From positions 248,001-312,000 of the forward strand of contig CAVSWD010000008.1 in the NCBI GenBank assembly GCA_963731615.1: DNA of 64,000 nt, given 5' to 3'. The first letter of the stretch is position 1. Each line of letters begins with the position of its first letter. Shown piece after piece: positions 44,813-52,793 of the stretch. The stretch is from Gaiellasilicea sp963731615 (lineage in GTDB: Bacteria > Actinomycetota > Thermoleophilia > Gaiellales > Gaiellaceae). The translations under genes and the position numbers were made by a program. The notes under the pieces are model-generated. The model had not been told where the DNA came from and did not search any database. It saw nothing but the letters and a program-made list of their open reading frames with translations.

Positions 44813-45241
44813 CTACCCCGCGCTCGCAAAACGCCACGTGATCTGCTGCGTGCCCTCGATCCCCAGCCGCTGCGCCAGTGCCTCGGTGAGCTCGAACTGG
44901 CGGCCCGAGCGCTTCAGTTTGGTGTCGATCACCTCTGTCAGGACCTCGCTGCCGCCGTAGGCGATGAAGATCTTCGCCCCGCACGGCAGCACCGGATGGC
45001 TGACGCCGAGGGAGCGGGTGGTGAGGATGCGGCGGCAGGTGGTGCGCTCGGCGTCGCGCGCGGCGCCGCGTGACCCGGCGAGGGCAGTGTACGAGCCGAT
45101 CTCCGCCACCGGCACCGGCTGCACTCCGGTCGCGTCGCCGTCGCCCCCGTCACCCTCGCCGGTGAGTGCCAGCGCGCCCACCCCGGCCACCAAGGCCACG
45201 GCGGCCAGCGCGACCGTCCGCTCGACGATGCCGAGGTTCAT
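44813..45241 (-). CDS. Membrane-anchored double-psi beta-barrel (RlpA/3D-like) protein
   Basis: 142 residues. One N-terminal hydrophobic helix (VERTVALAAVALVAGVGALALTG) may be a signal or anchor. It is followed by an acidic Gly/Asp linker and, from about residue 60, RTTCRRILTTRSLGVSHPVLPCGAKIFIAYGG...TEVIDTKL...GRQFELTEALAQRLGI. That order (LPxGxxV strand, D in VxDxxP-like position, F-D/E-L-T, A--LG) matches RlpA-like double-psi beta barrels of lytic transglycosylases or 3D domains. Two cysteines could form a disulfide. ATG 45241 overlaps the Glu-Pro-repeat gene (ATGA), so the two are coupled. Extracytoplasmic wall binding or cleavage is inferred. Confidence 0.7.
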   Translation of the reverse strand: MNLGIVERTVALAAVALVAGVGALALTGEGDGGDGDATGVQPVPVAEIGSYTALAGSRGAARDAERTTCRRILTTRSLGVSHPVLPCGAKIFIAYGGSEVLTEVIDTKLKRSGRQFELTEALAQRLGIEGTQQITWRFASAG

Positions 45242-46092
45242 CGGGCATTCACGAGCTCGCCGAACGACTCGCGCACGAGCCCGTCGAACTCGACCGGGAG
45301 GACGCCGTCGGGAGACGCGAACTCGCGGAGGTGGACGAGGAGGTAGCCCCACTCCTCGCCGCGCGGATCCTCGCCCGGCTGCGTGCGGACGAGTCGCTCG
45401 ATCTCCCAGAGGTTCCACTCGCGCGGCTGTGTGGGCAGCGGCAGCGTCGCCACCGGCGGGGGAGCGGGCTCAGGTTCCGGTTCCGGTTCCGGTTCCGGCT
45501 CGGGTTCGGGCTCGACCGGCGTCGCGACGGCGACGAGCTGAGGCGGTTCCGGTTCCGGCTCTGGCTCGAGTTCCGGCTCAGGCTCCGGCTCCTGGTCGAC
45601 CACCGGCTGCGGTTCTGCCGGCTGCGGCTCGGCGGTCGGGAGCGGCTCGGGCTCAGGTTCCGGCTCTGGCTCTGGCTCTGGCTCAGGTTCTGGCTCTGGC
45701 TCTGGCTCCGGCTCAGGTTCCGGCTCTGGCTCTGGCTCCGGCTCCGGTTCCGGCTCTGGCTCCGGCTCAGGTTCGGGTTCCGGCTCGAGTTCCGGCTCAG
45801 GTTCGGGCTCCGGCTCGAGTTCCGGCTCAGGCTCGGGCTCCGGCTCGGCGACGTCGGCCTGCTGCTCGCTCGATGCAGCCGGAGCGGGCTCCAGGATCGG
45901 AGCGGCAGTGACCGCCGGCTCAGTGCGTCCGCGACGCCAGGCCCACCACTCGACCGCGACCGTCGCCGCGTAGACGACGGCCATCACCGCGATGATCGCC
46001 GGGGTGGTCAGCTCGAGGAGGCCGGCGATGAGCGCGGCCGCGAGCAGGATGCAAGCGAGGAGCGCGAAGCGCGGCCAGGGTCGACCGAGCAT
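45238..46092 (-). CDS. Membrane protein with long Glu-Pro repeat
   Basis: 284 residues. Two N-terminal membrane helices (FALLACILLAAALIAGLLEL and IIAVMAVVYAATVAVEWWAW, about 9-50) are followed by a near-continuous Glu-Pro dipeptide tract from about residue 80 to 215. A short Gln/Ala-Pro interruption occurs midway. The C-terminal domain EWNLWEIERLVRTQPGEDPRGEEWGYLLVHLREFASPDG (position about 230-270) looks globular. EP tracts adopt extended rigid rods, as in TonB spacers. It lies between the double-psi barrel gene and the DivIVA-like gene, suggesting a role spanning or lining the envelope. No family is recognised for the C-terminal part. Confidence 0.75.
   Translation of the reverse strand: MLGRPWPRFALLACILLAAALIAGLLELTTPAIIAVMAVVYAATVAVEWWAWRRGRTEPAVTAAPILEPAPAASSEQQADVAEPEPEPEPELEPEPEPEPELEPEPEPEPEPEPEPEPEPEPEPEPEPEPEPEPEPEPEPEPEPEPEPEPLPTAEPQPAEPQPVVDQEPEPEPELEPEPEPEPPQLVAVATPVEPEPEPEPEPEPEPEPAPPPVATLPLPTQPREWNLWEIERLVRTQPGEDPRGEEWGYLLVHLREFASPDGVLPVEFDGLVRESFGELVNAR
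45470..45855. repeat. Low-complexity tandem repeat encoding Glu-Pro
   Basis: GGYTCNGGYTCY-type hexamers recur over nearly 400 bases on the plus strand, coding for (Glu-Pro)n on the minus strand with synonymous variation (GGTTCC, GGCTCT, GGCTCA). This is a coding repeat, likely length-variable by slippage. Confidence 0.85.
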
Positions 46093-46100
46093 GCGCGTGA

Positions 46101-47042
46101 CTACCGCTCGGGCTCGGGCTCGTCGTCCTCCGCCGCGTCAGCCGCCTCCGGCGAGAGTGGCGGAGCGGGCGGCGCAGAGACGGGTGGCTCCCAGGTCGGC
46201 GGCTCCGGCATCGAGCTCTCCGCTGCGGCCGGCTCGGCGGCCTGCTCCGGGGCAGATGGCTCGCTGACCGGCCCGGCCTGCGTGGCTGCAGCTGGGCGTG
46301 GCGGAGCTTGCGCCGTGGAGCGGGCGATCTCGCTGTCGTTGGCCTCGACGATCGACTGCACGACCTGCGTGATCGCCGGTTCACCGAGCCCCGCGGCAGC
46401 GAGCAGCTGCTCGGCGCCCTTCTGCGCGCGACCCATGACCGCCGTCGCTTGGGCCCGCGCCCACTCGAGCGTCTGCTCGACCTCGGCACGGGCGGCATTC
46501 GTCAGCTCGGTCGCCTGATGCCGCGACTGCTCGAGCAGCCGGTTGCCGCGCGTCTCGGCCTCGCGCAACTCGGTGGTCGCCTCGGCGTTCGCCTTCGCGA
46601 GCAGGTCGCGGGCCTCGCCCTTTGCCGCCGTCACGATCTCGGCACGCTGCCGCTCCGACTCGGTGCGGTAGCGCTCGATCTCGGCCTCGCGCGCCTGCAG
46701 CTCGCGCTGCTTCGCGCGCACCTCTTCCTCGGTGCGCTGCAGCTGCGTCGCGGATGCGGTCTGCGCGTCGCGTTCGAGCACGTCGGCGAACTCTGCGGCA
46801 GCGCGGATCAGATGCAGCGCGTCCATGCGCACGGCGTGCCCGGTCGGCTCGACGTTCGAGGTCTTCCGCGCAGCCTGCAGGACGCGAAGCTGCGCCTGCA
46901 GCTGCGCCGTGTGGCGGCGGAACGCGTCGAATGCGTCGCGAACGCCCTGCTCGTCGTACCCCTCGCCGGAGCGCTGGAGCTGCTCGACGGTGGGCAGCGC
47001 GGTCAGCCCTGCCGCCGAACGCTCTGAGTCACCTGAGGACAT
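46101..47042 (-). CDS. DivIVA-like coiled-coil protein
   Basis: 313 residues. An N-terminal part with GVRDAFDAFRRHTAQLQAQLRVL leads into a long coiled coil (about 95-225: EEEVRAKQRELQAREAEIERYRTESERQRAEI and RDLLAKANAEATTELREAETRGNRLLEQ mark its extent). A WARAQATAVMGRAQKGAEQLL helix and a Pro/Ala/Glu-rich disordered tail follow. This is like the DivIVA/Wag31 group, although the canonical N-terminal membrane-binding motif is not clear. ATG 47042 is used. It is 8 bases from the Glu-Pro-repeat gene, so the three genes down to 44813 form one unit. Polar or septal scaffolding is inferred. Confidence 0.7.
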   Translation of the reverse strand: MSSGDSERSAAGLTALPTVEQLQRSGEGYDEQGVRDAFDAFRRHTAQLQAQLRVLQAARKTSNVEPTGHAVRMDALHLIRAAAEFADVLERDAQTASATQLQRTEEEVRAKQRELQAREAEIERYRTESERQRAEIVTAAKGEARDLLAKANAEATTELREAETRGNRLLEQSRHQATELTNAARAEVEQTLEWARAQATAVMGRAQKGAEQLLAAAGLGEPAITQVVQSIVEANDSEIARSTAQAPPRPAAATQAGPVSEPSAPEQAAEPAAAESSMPEPPTWEPPVSAPPAPPLSPEAADAAEDDEPEPER

Positions 47043-47143
47043 CTGCACACACACTTTCTGTCGTCCGGGGTCGGAACGCACGCCTTCGTGGCGCTGCTCG
47101 CCCGGAAGTATGCCCTGTTCATCGGCTGTTCCGGGCGGAAATC

Positions 47144-48886
47144 TTAGGTCGGAGGCTCGAGCAGCCTTATTCCGAGCTCGTCCAGCTGCTCCTGCGTCAC
47201 CTCGGAGGGCGCGCCGCTCATCGGATCGACCCCGGCCTGGTTCTTCGGGAAGGCGATCACGTCGCGCAGGTTCGGCTCGCCGGCAAGCACCATCGTCATC
47301 CGGTCGATCCCGAGCGCGATCCCGCCCATCGGCGGCGCGCCCATCGCGAGCGCGTCGAGCAGGAAGCCGAACTTCGACCGCTGCTCCTTCTCGGACAGGC
47401 CCAGAAGCTCGAAGACCTGCGCCTGGACCTCGGGCTCGTGGATCCTGAAGCTGCCGCCGCCGAGCTCGTTGCCGTTGACGATCAGGTCGTACGTGTGCGC
47501 CAGCGCGTGCTCTGGATCCTCGCCGAACCGGGGCTCCCACTCCTTCGTCGGCCGCGTGAACGGATGGTGCACCGCCGTCCAGCGGCCCTCGTCCTCGTCG
47601 CGCTCGAACATCGGAAAGTCGTAGACCCACAGGAAGGTGAAAGCGTCCTCGTCGATCAGGCCGAGCTCGCGGCCGAGGTGGCTGCGCAGCGCGCCGAGCA
47701 CGCGCGAGGTCGCCGGCCAGGTGTCGGCAGCGAAGAGGACGGTCGAGCCCGGGTCGCTGCGGAAGTGCGACAGCTCAGCCTCGGAGAGGAACTTCGCGAT
47801 CGGCGAGCGCACCTCCCCCTCCTCGTCGAAGACGAGATACGCGAGTCCCTTCGCCCCCCACTCCTTCGCGAGCTCCTCGAGCTTCGCCAGGTCGCCACGC
47901 GAGTAGCGCCTGTGGGATACGGAGAAAGCGAACTGCGTCGGCGCTCTTGAAGACGCCGAATTCCGAGCTCTCGGGTGACTTCCGTCGCGTCCTCGATCTT
48001 CAAGCTCGAAGCGCGTGTCCGGCTTGTCGGTGCCGAAGCGCCGGTCGGCCTCGGCGAAGGTCATGCGCGGGAACGGCGTCTCGATCTCGATCCCGAGGCA
48101 CTCGCGCCAGATCCGCGCGTACATCTGCTCCATCGTTGCGTAGAGAAACTCCTGGTCGGGGAAGCTCATCTCGACGTCGAGCTGGGTGATCTCCTGGACG
48201 CGGTCGGCGCGGAGATCCTCGTCCCGGAAGCAGATCGCGATCTGGTAGTAGCGGTCGAAGCCGGCGACCATCGTCAGCTGCTTCAGGATCTGCGGGCTCT
48301 GCGGCAGCGCGTAGAAGCGGCCCTGCTGCAGGCGCGCCGGGACGACGAAGTCACGGGCGCCCTCCGGCGTCGGCTTGAAGAGGATCGGTGTCTGGATGTC
48401 GAGGAAGCCGGCGGCCTCCATCTCACGCCGGATGATCCCGACCATCTGCGCGCGCAGGGTGATGTTGCGCTGCAGCTTGTCGCGGCGCAGGTCGAGCCAG
48501 CGGTGACGGAGGCGCAGCGTCTCGTCGACGTTCTCCTCGTCGAGCTGGAACGGGAGCGGCGTCGAGCGGCTGACGATCTCGAGCGTGTCGACCTGCAGCT
48601 CGACCTCGCCCGTCGGCATGTTCGGGTTGACGGTCTCGGCGCTGCGGGCGACGAGCGTCCCTTCGGCGCGGAGGACGAACTCGTTCCGGATCTGGTGCGC
48701 GAGCTCGGCCGCCTCGGGTGCGAGCTCTGGGTTGATCACGAGCTGCGTGATCCCGGTGCGGTCGCGCAGGTCGACGAAGATCAGGCCGCCGTGGTCGCGG
48801 CGGCGCGCGGCCCAGCCGGACAGGGTCAGCTGCTCGCCGACGAGCTCCTTCGCGGGCTCGCCGCACATGTGCGTGCGCCAGATCAT
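47144..48886 (-). CDS. aspS: Aspartyl-tRNA synthetase (internal frameshifts near 47.9-48.0 kb)
   Basis: About 580 residues. The N-terminal OB anticodon domain has LSGWAARRRDHGGLIFVDLRDRTGITQLV. The class II core shows RHRWLDLRRDKLQRNITLR, QSPQILKQLTMVAGFDRYYQIAICFRDEDLRADR (motif 2), QLDVEMSF, and the C-terminal GGIALGIDRMTMVLAGEPNLRDVIAFPKNQ (motif 3). Between about 47900 and 48000 the frame changes at least twice: FELEDATEV and SEFGVFKSADAVRF appear in other frames before RYSRGDLAKL resumes, so compensating indels are likely. ATG 48886 overlaps hisS (ATGA). Whether the enzyme discriminates tRNA-Asp from tRNA-Asn cannot be settled here. Confidence 0.92.
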   Translation of the reverse strand: MIWRTHMCGEPAKELVGEQLTLSGWAARRRDHGGLIFVDLRDRTGITQLVINPELAPEAAELAHQIRNEFVLRAEGTLVARSAETVNPNMPTGEVELQVDTLEIVSRSTPLPFQLDEENVDETLRLRHRWLDLRRDKLQRNITLRAQMVGIIRREMEAAGFLDIQTPILFKPTPEGARDFVVPARLQQGRFYALPQSPQILKQLTMVAGFDRYYQIAICFRDEDLRADRVQEITQLDVEMSFPDQEFLYATMEQMYARIWRECLGIEIETPFPRMTFAEADRRFGTDKPDTRFELEDRGRDGSHPRARNSASSRAPTQFAFSVSHRRYSRGDLAKLEELAKEWGAKGLAYLVFDEEGEVRSPIAKFLSEAELSHFRSDPGSTVLFAADTWPATSRVLGALRSHLGRELGLIDEDAFTFLWVYDFPMFERDEDEGRWTAVHHPFTRPTKEWEPRFGEDPEHALAHTYDLIVNGNELGGGSFRIHEPEVQAQVFELLGLSEKEQRSKFGFLLDALAMGAPPMGGIALGIDRMTMVLAGEPNLRDVIAFPKNQAGVDPMSGAPSEVTQEQLDELGIRLLEPPT

Positions 48887-50121
48887 CGCAACAGTGTGCC
48901 GAGAACGTCCGCATGGCTGACCGGTTCGTCCTGGGCGCCTGCCCTGCGGATCAGCGCGTCTGCTGCGCGGAGGATCACGGTCGTCCCGGCTCCGGAGCGT
49001 CCCGGCCTGCGTGAGCTGGCCCTTGAGCGAGCGGCCGGCATAGTCGGTGTCGGCGGCGACGCTGCTGTCGCGAAGACTCTTGAGGAGCGGGGCCACAAGG
49101 TCGCTGGGCGCGTCCGGCTCGACGGCGATGAAGATGTCGATCGCGGGTGTCGCCGCGTCCGCGACACCCTCCTCCTCCATCGCGATCAGCAGCCGCTCGA
49201 TCCCGGCGCCGAAGCCGACTCCCGGCGTCGGCGGGCCGCCGATCTCCTCGACGAGGTAGTCGTAGCGGCCGCCGCCCGAGAGCGTGGCATTCTCGTTGTC
49301 CAGCGGCCCGACGAACTCCCAGGTCGTACGTGAGTAGTAGTCGAGCCCGCGCACCAACGTCGGTACGAGCTCGTAGCGGACGCCGGTCGCGTCGAGGTCG
49401 GCGCGCACCGCGGCGAAGTGCGTTCTGCAGGCGTCGCAGAGCGACTCGCCGATCTTCGGCGCGTCGGCAAGCAGTGCCTGCGTTCGTACGTTCTTGACGT
49501 CGAAGACGCGGAGGGGACTCGTCGCCGCCTTCTCGCGTGCGTCCGCATCGAGCTCGCCGTCGTGCTCGGCGAGCCACGCGCGCAGCTTCTCCAGGTACGC
49601 GGGCCGGCACTCGCGGCAGCCGATCGAGTTCAGCTCCAGCCGGTAGCTCGCGATTCCGAGCCGGCGGAGCAGCGTGTCGTAGAGCTGGACGATCTCGGCG
49701 TCGACCGCGGGATCGTCCGCGCCGATCGCCTCGAGGGAGAGCTGCCAGTGCTCGCGGTAGCGACCCCGCCCCGGCGCGCCGTAGCGGTACATCGAGCCGA
49801 TCGTGTAGAGCTTCTGCGGCTGCGGCTCGCGGTGGAGGCCGTGCTCGACGTAGGCGCGGCAGATCGGTGCAGTTCCCTCGGGCCGCAGCGTCAGCGAGCG
49901 GTCGGAACGGTCGGCGAACGTGTACATCTCCTTCTGGACGACGTCCGAGCCCTGACCGGACGTGCGCAGGAAGAGTTCGGTGTCCTCGAAGACAGGCGTC
50001 TGGATCGGTCTGTAGCCGTAGAGCGCCGCGAGCCGCTCCATCTCGCCCGTGACACTTCGCCACAGCGGCTGCTCGGACGGGAGGATGTCGTGGGTACCGC
50101 GCTAGGCCGTTCGATCTTCAC
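48883..50121 (-). CDS. hisS: Histidyl-tRNA synthetase (frameshifts at both ends)
   Basis: About 412 residues. RGTHDILPSEQPLWRSVTGEMERLAALYGYRPIQTPVFED gives the N-terminus but lies in a different frame from the GTG at 50121 (MKIERP), with a frame change near 50105. Motifs are TLRPEGTAPICRAY, QKLYTIGSMYRYGAPGRGRYREHWQL (motif 2), LVRGLDYYSRTTWEFVG and GVGFGAGIERLLIAM (motif 3). The anticodon domain ends after an extra base near 49010 as GRSGAGTTVILRAADALIRR-type residues and TLLR at 48883. GTG 50121 overlaps the MBL gene's stop. The hisS-aspS tandem order is widespread. Confidence 0.92.
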
Positions 50122-50757
50122 GGCGTGCGCAGCTCGGCGAGGAACGGGTTACGCGCGAGCTCGTCGCCGAGCGTCGTCGCAGGGCCGTGACCCGAGTAGA
50201 CGATCGTCTCCGGCGGGTACGCGTCGGTCAGCGACCGGATCGAGTCGAGCAGCGTGTCCCAGTCACCGAAGGGCAGGTCGGTGCGGCCGACCGAGCCCGA
50301 GAAGAGCACGTCGCCGGAGAAGAGGCAACCGTCCGCGTAGTAGGCGAGGTGGCCGGGCGAGTGCCCAGGGACGTGACGGGTCTGGAACGAGATCCCGGCG
50401 ACGTCGACCGTCTCACCGCCGGCAAGCAGCGTCGCCTCACCCGAGTAGGCGCGCATCGACGACGCCGGGGAAGAAGAGGTCCGGCCGGCGGAAGACGTCG
50501 AGCTCCCCGTCGGGCAGCCAGACCGGAGCTCCGGTTCCCTCCGCCAGCTCGGCGAGCGCGCCGAAGTGGTCGTAGTGGCTGTGGGTGAGCAGAATCGCGC
50601 TGCACGCGGCGCCCGAGCGGGCGAGCGCAAGCCGGATCTCGACGGCGTCGTCGCCGGGGTCGATCACAACCGCTTCGGCGGCTCCCCGGTCGGCCCGAAC
50701 GAGGTAGCAGTTCGTCCCGATCGGGCCGAGCGAAAGCTGGTCGACGGCGAGCCCCAT
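50118..50757 (-). CDS. MBL-fold metallohydrolase, glyoxalase II-like (one frameshift)
   Basis: About 212 residues after removing one extra base near 50462. The metallo-beta-lactamase fold is clear: IGTNCYLVRAD, VVIDPGDDAVEIRLAL, the metal motif LLTHSHYDHFGALAEL (HxHxDH), then in the second frame RHVPGHSPGHLAYY (third His), LFSGDVLFSGSVGRTDLP (Asp ligand) and VYSGHGPATTLGDE (last His). Members hydrolyse thioesters such as S-lactoylglutathione or the mycothiol equivalents. ATG 50757 starts MGLAVDQLSLGPIGTN. It is commonly found just upstream of hisS in actinobacteria, as here. Confidence 0.88.
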
Positions 50758-50784
50758 GAGGCGGATGAGTTTATCCTTGCGCCT

Positions 50785-51120
50785 GTGCAGAGCTGGAACC
50801 TGATGGAGATCCAGGCGCCCTCCGGCACGCGGGATCCGGTGGTGATCCACTCCGGCAACGAGGCACGCGCGGTCGTGATCGTGCTGACGCCGGGGCAGAA
50901 GCTCGGCGACCACCAGGTGAAGGAGAACGCCTGGATCACCGTGCTCGAGGGCAGCGCCAGCGTCGCTGCCGGCGGCGACACCGTGGAGGCGGCGCCGGGG
51001 ATGTTGTTCCGCTTCGATCCGGACGAGCGCCATTCGCTCGCGAGCGACGAGGGCGCGCGGATCCTGCTGCTGCTCGCGCCGTGGCCCGGCGAGGGCCATT
51101 ACCGCGGCTCTGCTGTCTAA
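50785..51120 (+). CDS. Cupin-domain protein
   Basis: 111 residues forming one cupin barrel: VVIVLTPGQKLGDHQVKENAWITVLEGSASVAAGG is motif 1 (G-x-H...E...G with His and Glu but an altered second His) and PGMLFRFDPDERHSLAS motif 2 with its His. It probably binds a metal and a small ligand; activity is unknown. GTG 50785 is the first start in frame. It is divergent from the MBL gene with 27 bases between starts. Confidence 0.85.
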   Translation: MQSWNLMEIQAPSGTRDPVVIHSGNEARAVVIVLTPGQKLGDHQVKENAWITVLEGSASVAAGGDTVEAAPGMLFRFDPDERHSLASDEGARILLLLAPWPGEGHYRGSAV

Positions 51121-51140
51121 TTTGAAGGCAAGGCCGAGAG

Positions 51141-51561
51141 CTAGGGCTTTTTCTCGTCCGTACGGGCGGTGCGGCGCTGGTAGGCGCGCCACATCATCGT
51201 GTCCATGAAGTAGCTGAACGGCAGGAAGAACCCCATCAGCACCGCGGTCTGAGTGATCTGTTGCGCCAGCGACAGGTTCTCGCCCAGCAGGATCACCGTC
51301 ACCAGCATCAGCGGAAAGAAGAGCAGGCCGCGGCGGCCGGTCTTCCGCCACGACGGCGGCTCGACGACACGACCCGTGCGCTGCTGTCGTTGGCCTCGTT
51401 GCGGCTTCTCCGTCTCGGGCGGTCTTCTGCGTCACCACGGTGCCGACGAGCTCCTCGGCCTCCTCCGGCTCGAGCTCGCGGCCGGTGTCGTCGACGTAGA
51501 CCTCCTCGTACTCGTGCCGCTTCAGCTTCTGACGGCGTCGCTGCTGCTTCTTCGAAGGCAT
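51141..51561 (-). CDS. Small membrane protein with basic N-terminus (one frameshift)
   Basis: About 139 residues after removing one extra base near 51420. It begins MPSKKQQRRRQKLKRHEYEEVYVDDTGRELEPEEAEELV. It then moves to the adjacent frame as KPQRGQRQQRTGRVVEPPSWRKTGRRGLLFFPLMLVTVILL with two membrane helices (LLFFPLMLVTVILL and LMGFFLPFSYFMDTMMW) and a basic end RRTARTDEKKP, TAG at 51141-51143. A charged cytoplasmic head plus helical hairpin is a common actinobacterial arrangement. No family is assigned. It lies between convergent cupin and hutI. Confidence 0.6.
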
Positions 51562-51565
51562 GCGT

Positions 51566-52792
51566 TCAGTATGCCGCCCGGCTCCAGGCCACGGCACCGC
51601 CCTTGACGACCGTCGCGACGACGTCGCCGGCGAGGTGGTAGGCGAGGTAGCGCCAGTCCGGCGCGTCGAGCAGCGTCAGGTCGGCGGCGTAGCCGGGCGC
51701 GATGCGGCCGACCCGGTCGCCGCGCCCGAGCACGTGCGCGGCGTTGACGGTGCAGGCGGCCAGCGCCTCCGCGGGGCTGAGCTTCAGCTGGGTCGCAGCG
51801 AGCGCGACGACGAGCGGCAGGCTCTCGCAGAACGCGCTGCCGGGATTGAAGTCGGTCGCGAGCGCGATCGCTGCCCCCGCGTCGACGAGCGCCCGGCCGG
51901 GTGGCATCGGCCGGCCGAGAACGAGTGCGCTCGCGGGCAGGAGCACGCCGGTGACGTTGCTCGCGGCGAGTTGGGCGACCCCGTCCGGTCCTGTCGCCTC
52001 GAGGTGGTCGACCGAGCGCGCGCCGAGCTCGATCGCGAGCGGGATCGCACCGGCTTCGGTGAACTGGTCGCCGTGAAGCCGAAGCGCGAGCCCATGTGCG
52101 CGACACGCCTCGAGATAGCGGCGAGCCTGCCGGGCGTCGAATGCGCCGCGCTCGAGAAAGACGTCGGCCGCCTCGGCGAGCTGCGCCGCGTCCGGCAGCA
52201 CCTCGGCAAGGAGGAAGTCGAGATAGGCATCTGGGTCCTCGAACTCCGGCGGCACCGCGTGCGCCCCGAGCCACGTCGGGATGCCCCCGGCCGCGGTGAT
52301 CGCGCGCAACGATGCGAGCTCGGTTTCGTAGTCGAGACCGTAGCCCGACTTTCCTTCGAACGTCGTCGTCCCGGCGCGCAGCATCCAGTCGCGGTGTCGC
52401 GCGACCGCCGCTGCCAACCCCTCCTGACCGGCCGCCCGGGTCGCGCGCACCGTCGAGAGGATGCCGCCGCCCGCCGCGTGCAGCTCCTCGTAGCCGGCGC
52501 CACCGGCACGAAGCGAGAACTCGTCCACGCGGTCGCCGCCGAACGCCGGATGTGTATGGCAGTCGACGAGCCCCGGAATCGCGCACAGCTCGCTCCCGTC
52601 GAGCTCGACGACGTCGCCCTCGATTCCCGAGAGCCCGCTCATCGATCCGACGGCCTCGATCGTCTCGTCGCCACAGAGGACGTAGGCGCGGTCGATCGTG
52701 TCGACGCTCCCGAGCGCGCTGCCGCGCAGCGGTGCGTCGCGGCCCGCCGGGCTCACCACCTGCGCCAGGTCGCGGATCAGCAGCTTCGGCAC
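51566..52792 (-). CDS. hutI: Imidazolonepropionase
   Basis: 408 residues. Amidohydrolase of histidine degradation, opening 4-imidazolone-5-propionate to N-formiminoglutamate. Metal ligands: VDCHTHPAFGGDRVDEF (HxH), GTTTFEGKSGYGL, ARWLGAHAVPP-like segment (WLGAHAVPPEF), LRLHGDQFTE, SVDHLEATG, and the final Asp in ALATDFNPGSAFCESL. ATG 52792 lies just 1 base beyond the hutU stop, so hutH, hutU and hutI are one transcription unit. Confidence 0.95.
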   Translation of the reverse strand: MPKLLIRDLAQVVSPAGRDAPLRGSALGSVDTIDRAYVLCGDETIEAVGSMSGLSGIEGDVVELDGSELCAIPGLVDCHTHPAFGGDRVDEFSLRAGGAGYEELHAAGGGILSTVRATRAAGQEGLAAAVARHRDWMLRAGTTTFEGKSGYGLDYETELASLRAITAAGGIPTWLGAHAVPPEFEDPDAYLDFLLAEVLPDAAQLAEAADVFLERGAFDARQARRYLEACRAHGLALRLHGDQFTEAGAIPLAIELGARSVDHLEATGPDGVAQLAASNVTGVLLPASALVLGRPMPPGRALVDAGAAIALATDFNPGSAFCESLPLVVALAATQLKLSPAEALAACTVNAAHVLGRGDRVGRIAPGYAADLTLLDAPDWRYLAYHLAGDVVATVVKGGAVAWSRAAY

Positions 52793-52793
52793 G

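Noticed and set aside
45470..45855. CRISPR-like or VNTR array
   Set aside because: The repeats are 6-12 bases, in frame, and code for Glu-Pro. There are no spacers and no cas genes.
47900..50105. Programmed ribosomal frameshifting in aspS and hisS
   Set aside because: The shifts lack slippery heptamers with downstream structure, occur at several unrelated places, and match the indel pattern seen in many other genes of the window.
50437..51597. A 386-residue protein joining the small membrane protein to the MBL hydrolase
   Set aside because: The frame passes antisense through the cupin gene. MBL and membrane-protein parts each have their own start codons and the join is shadow sequence.
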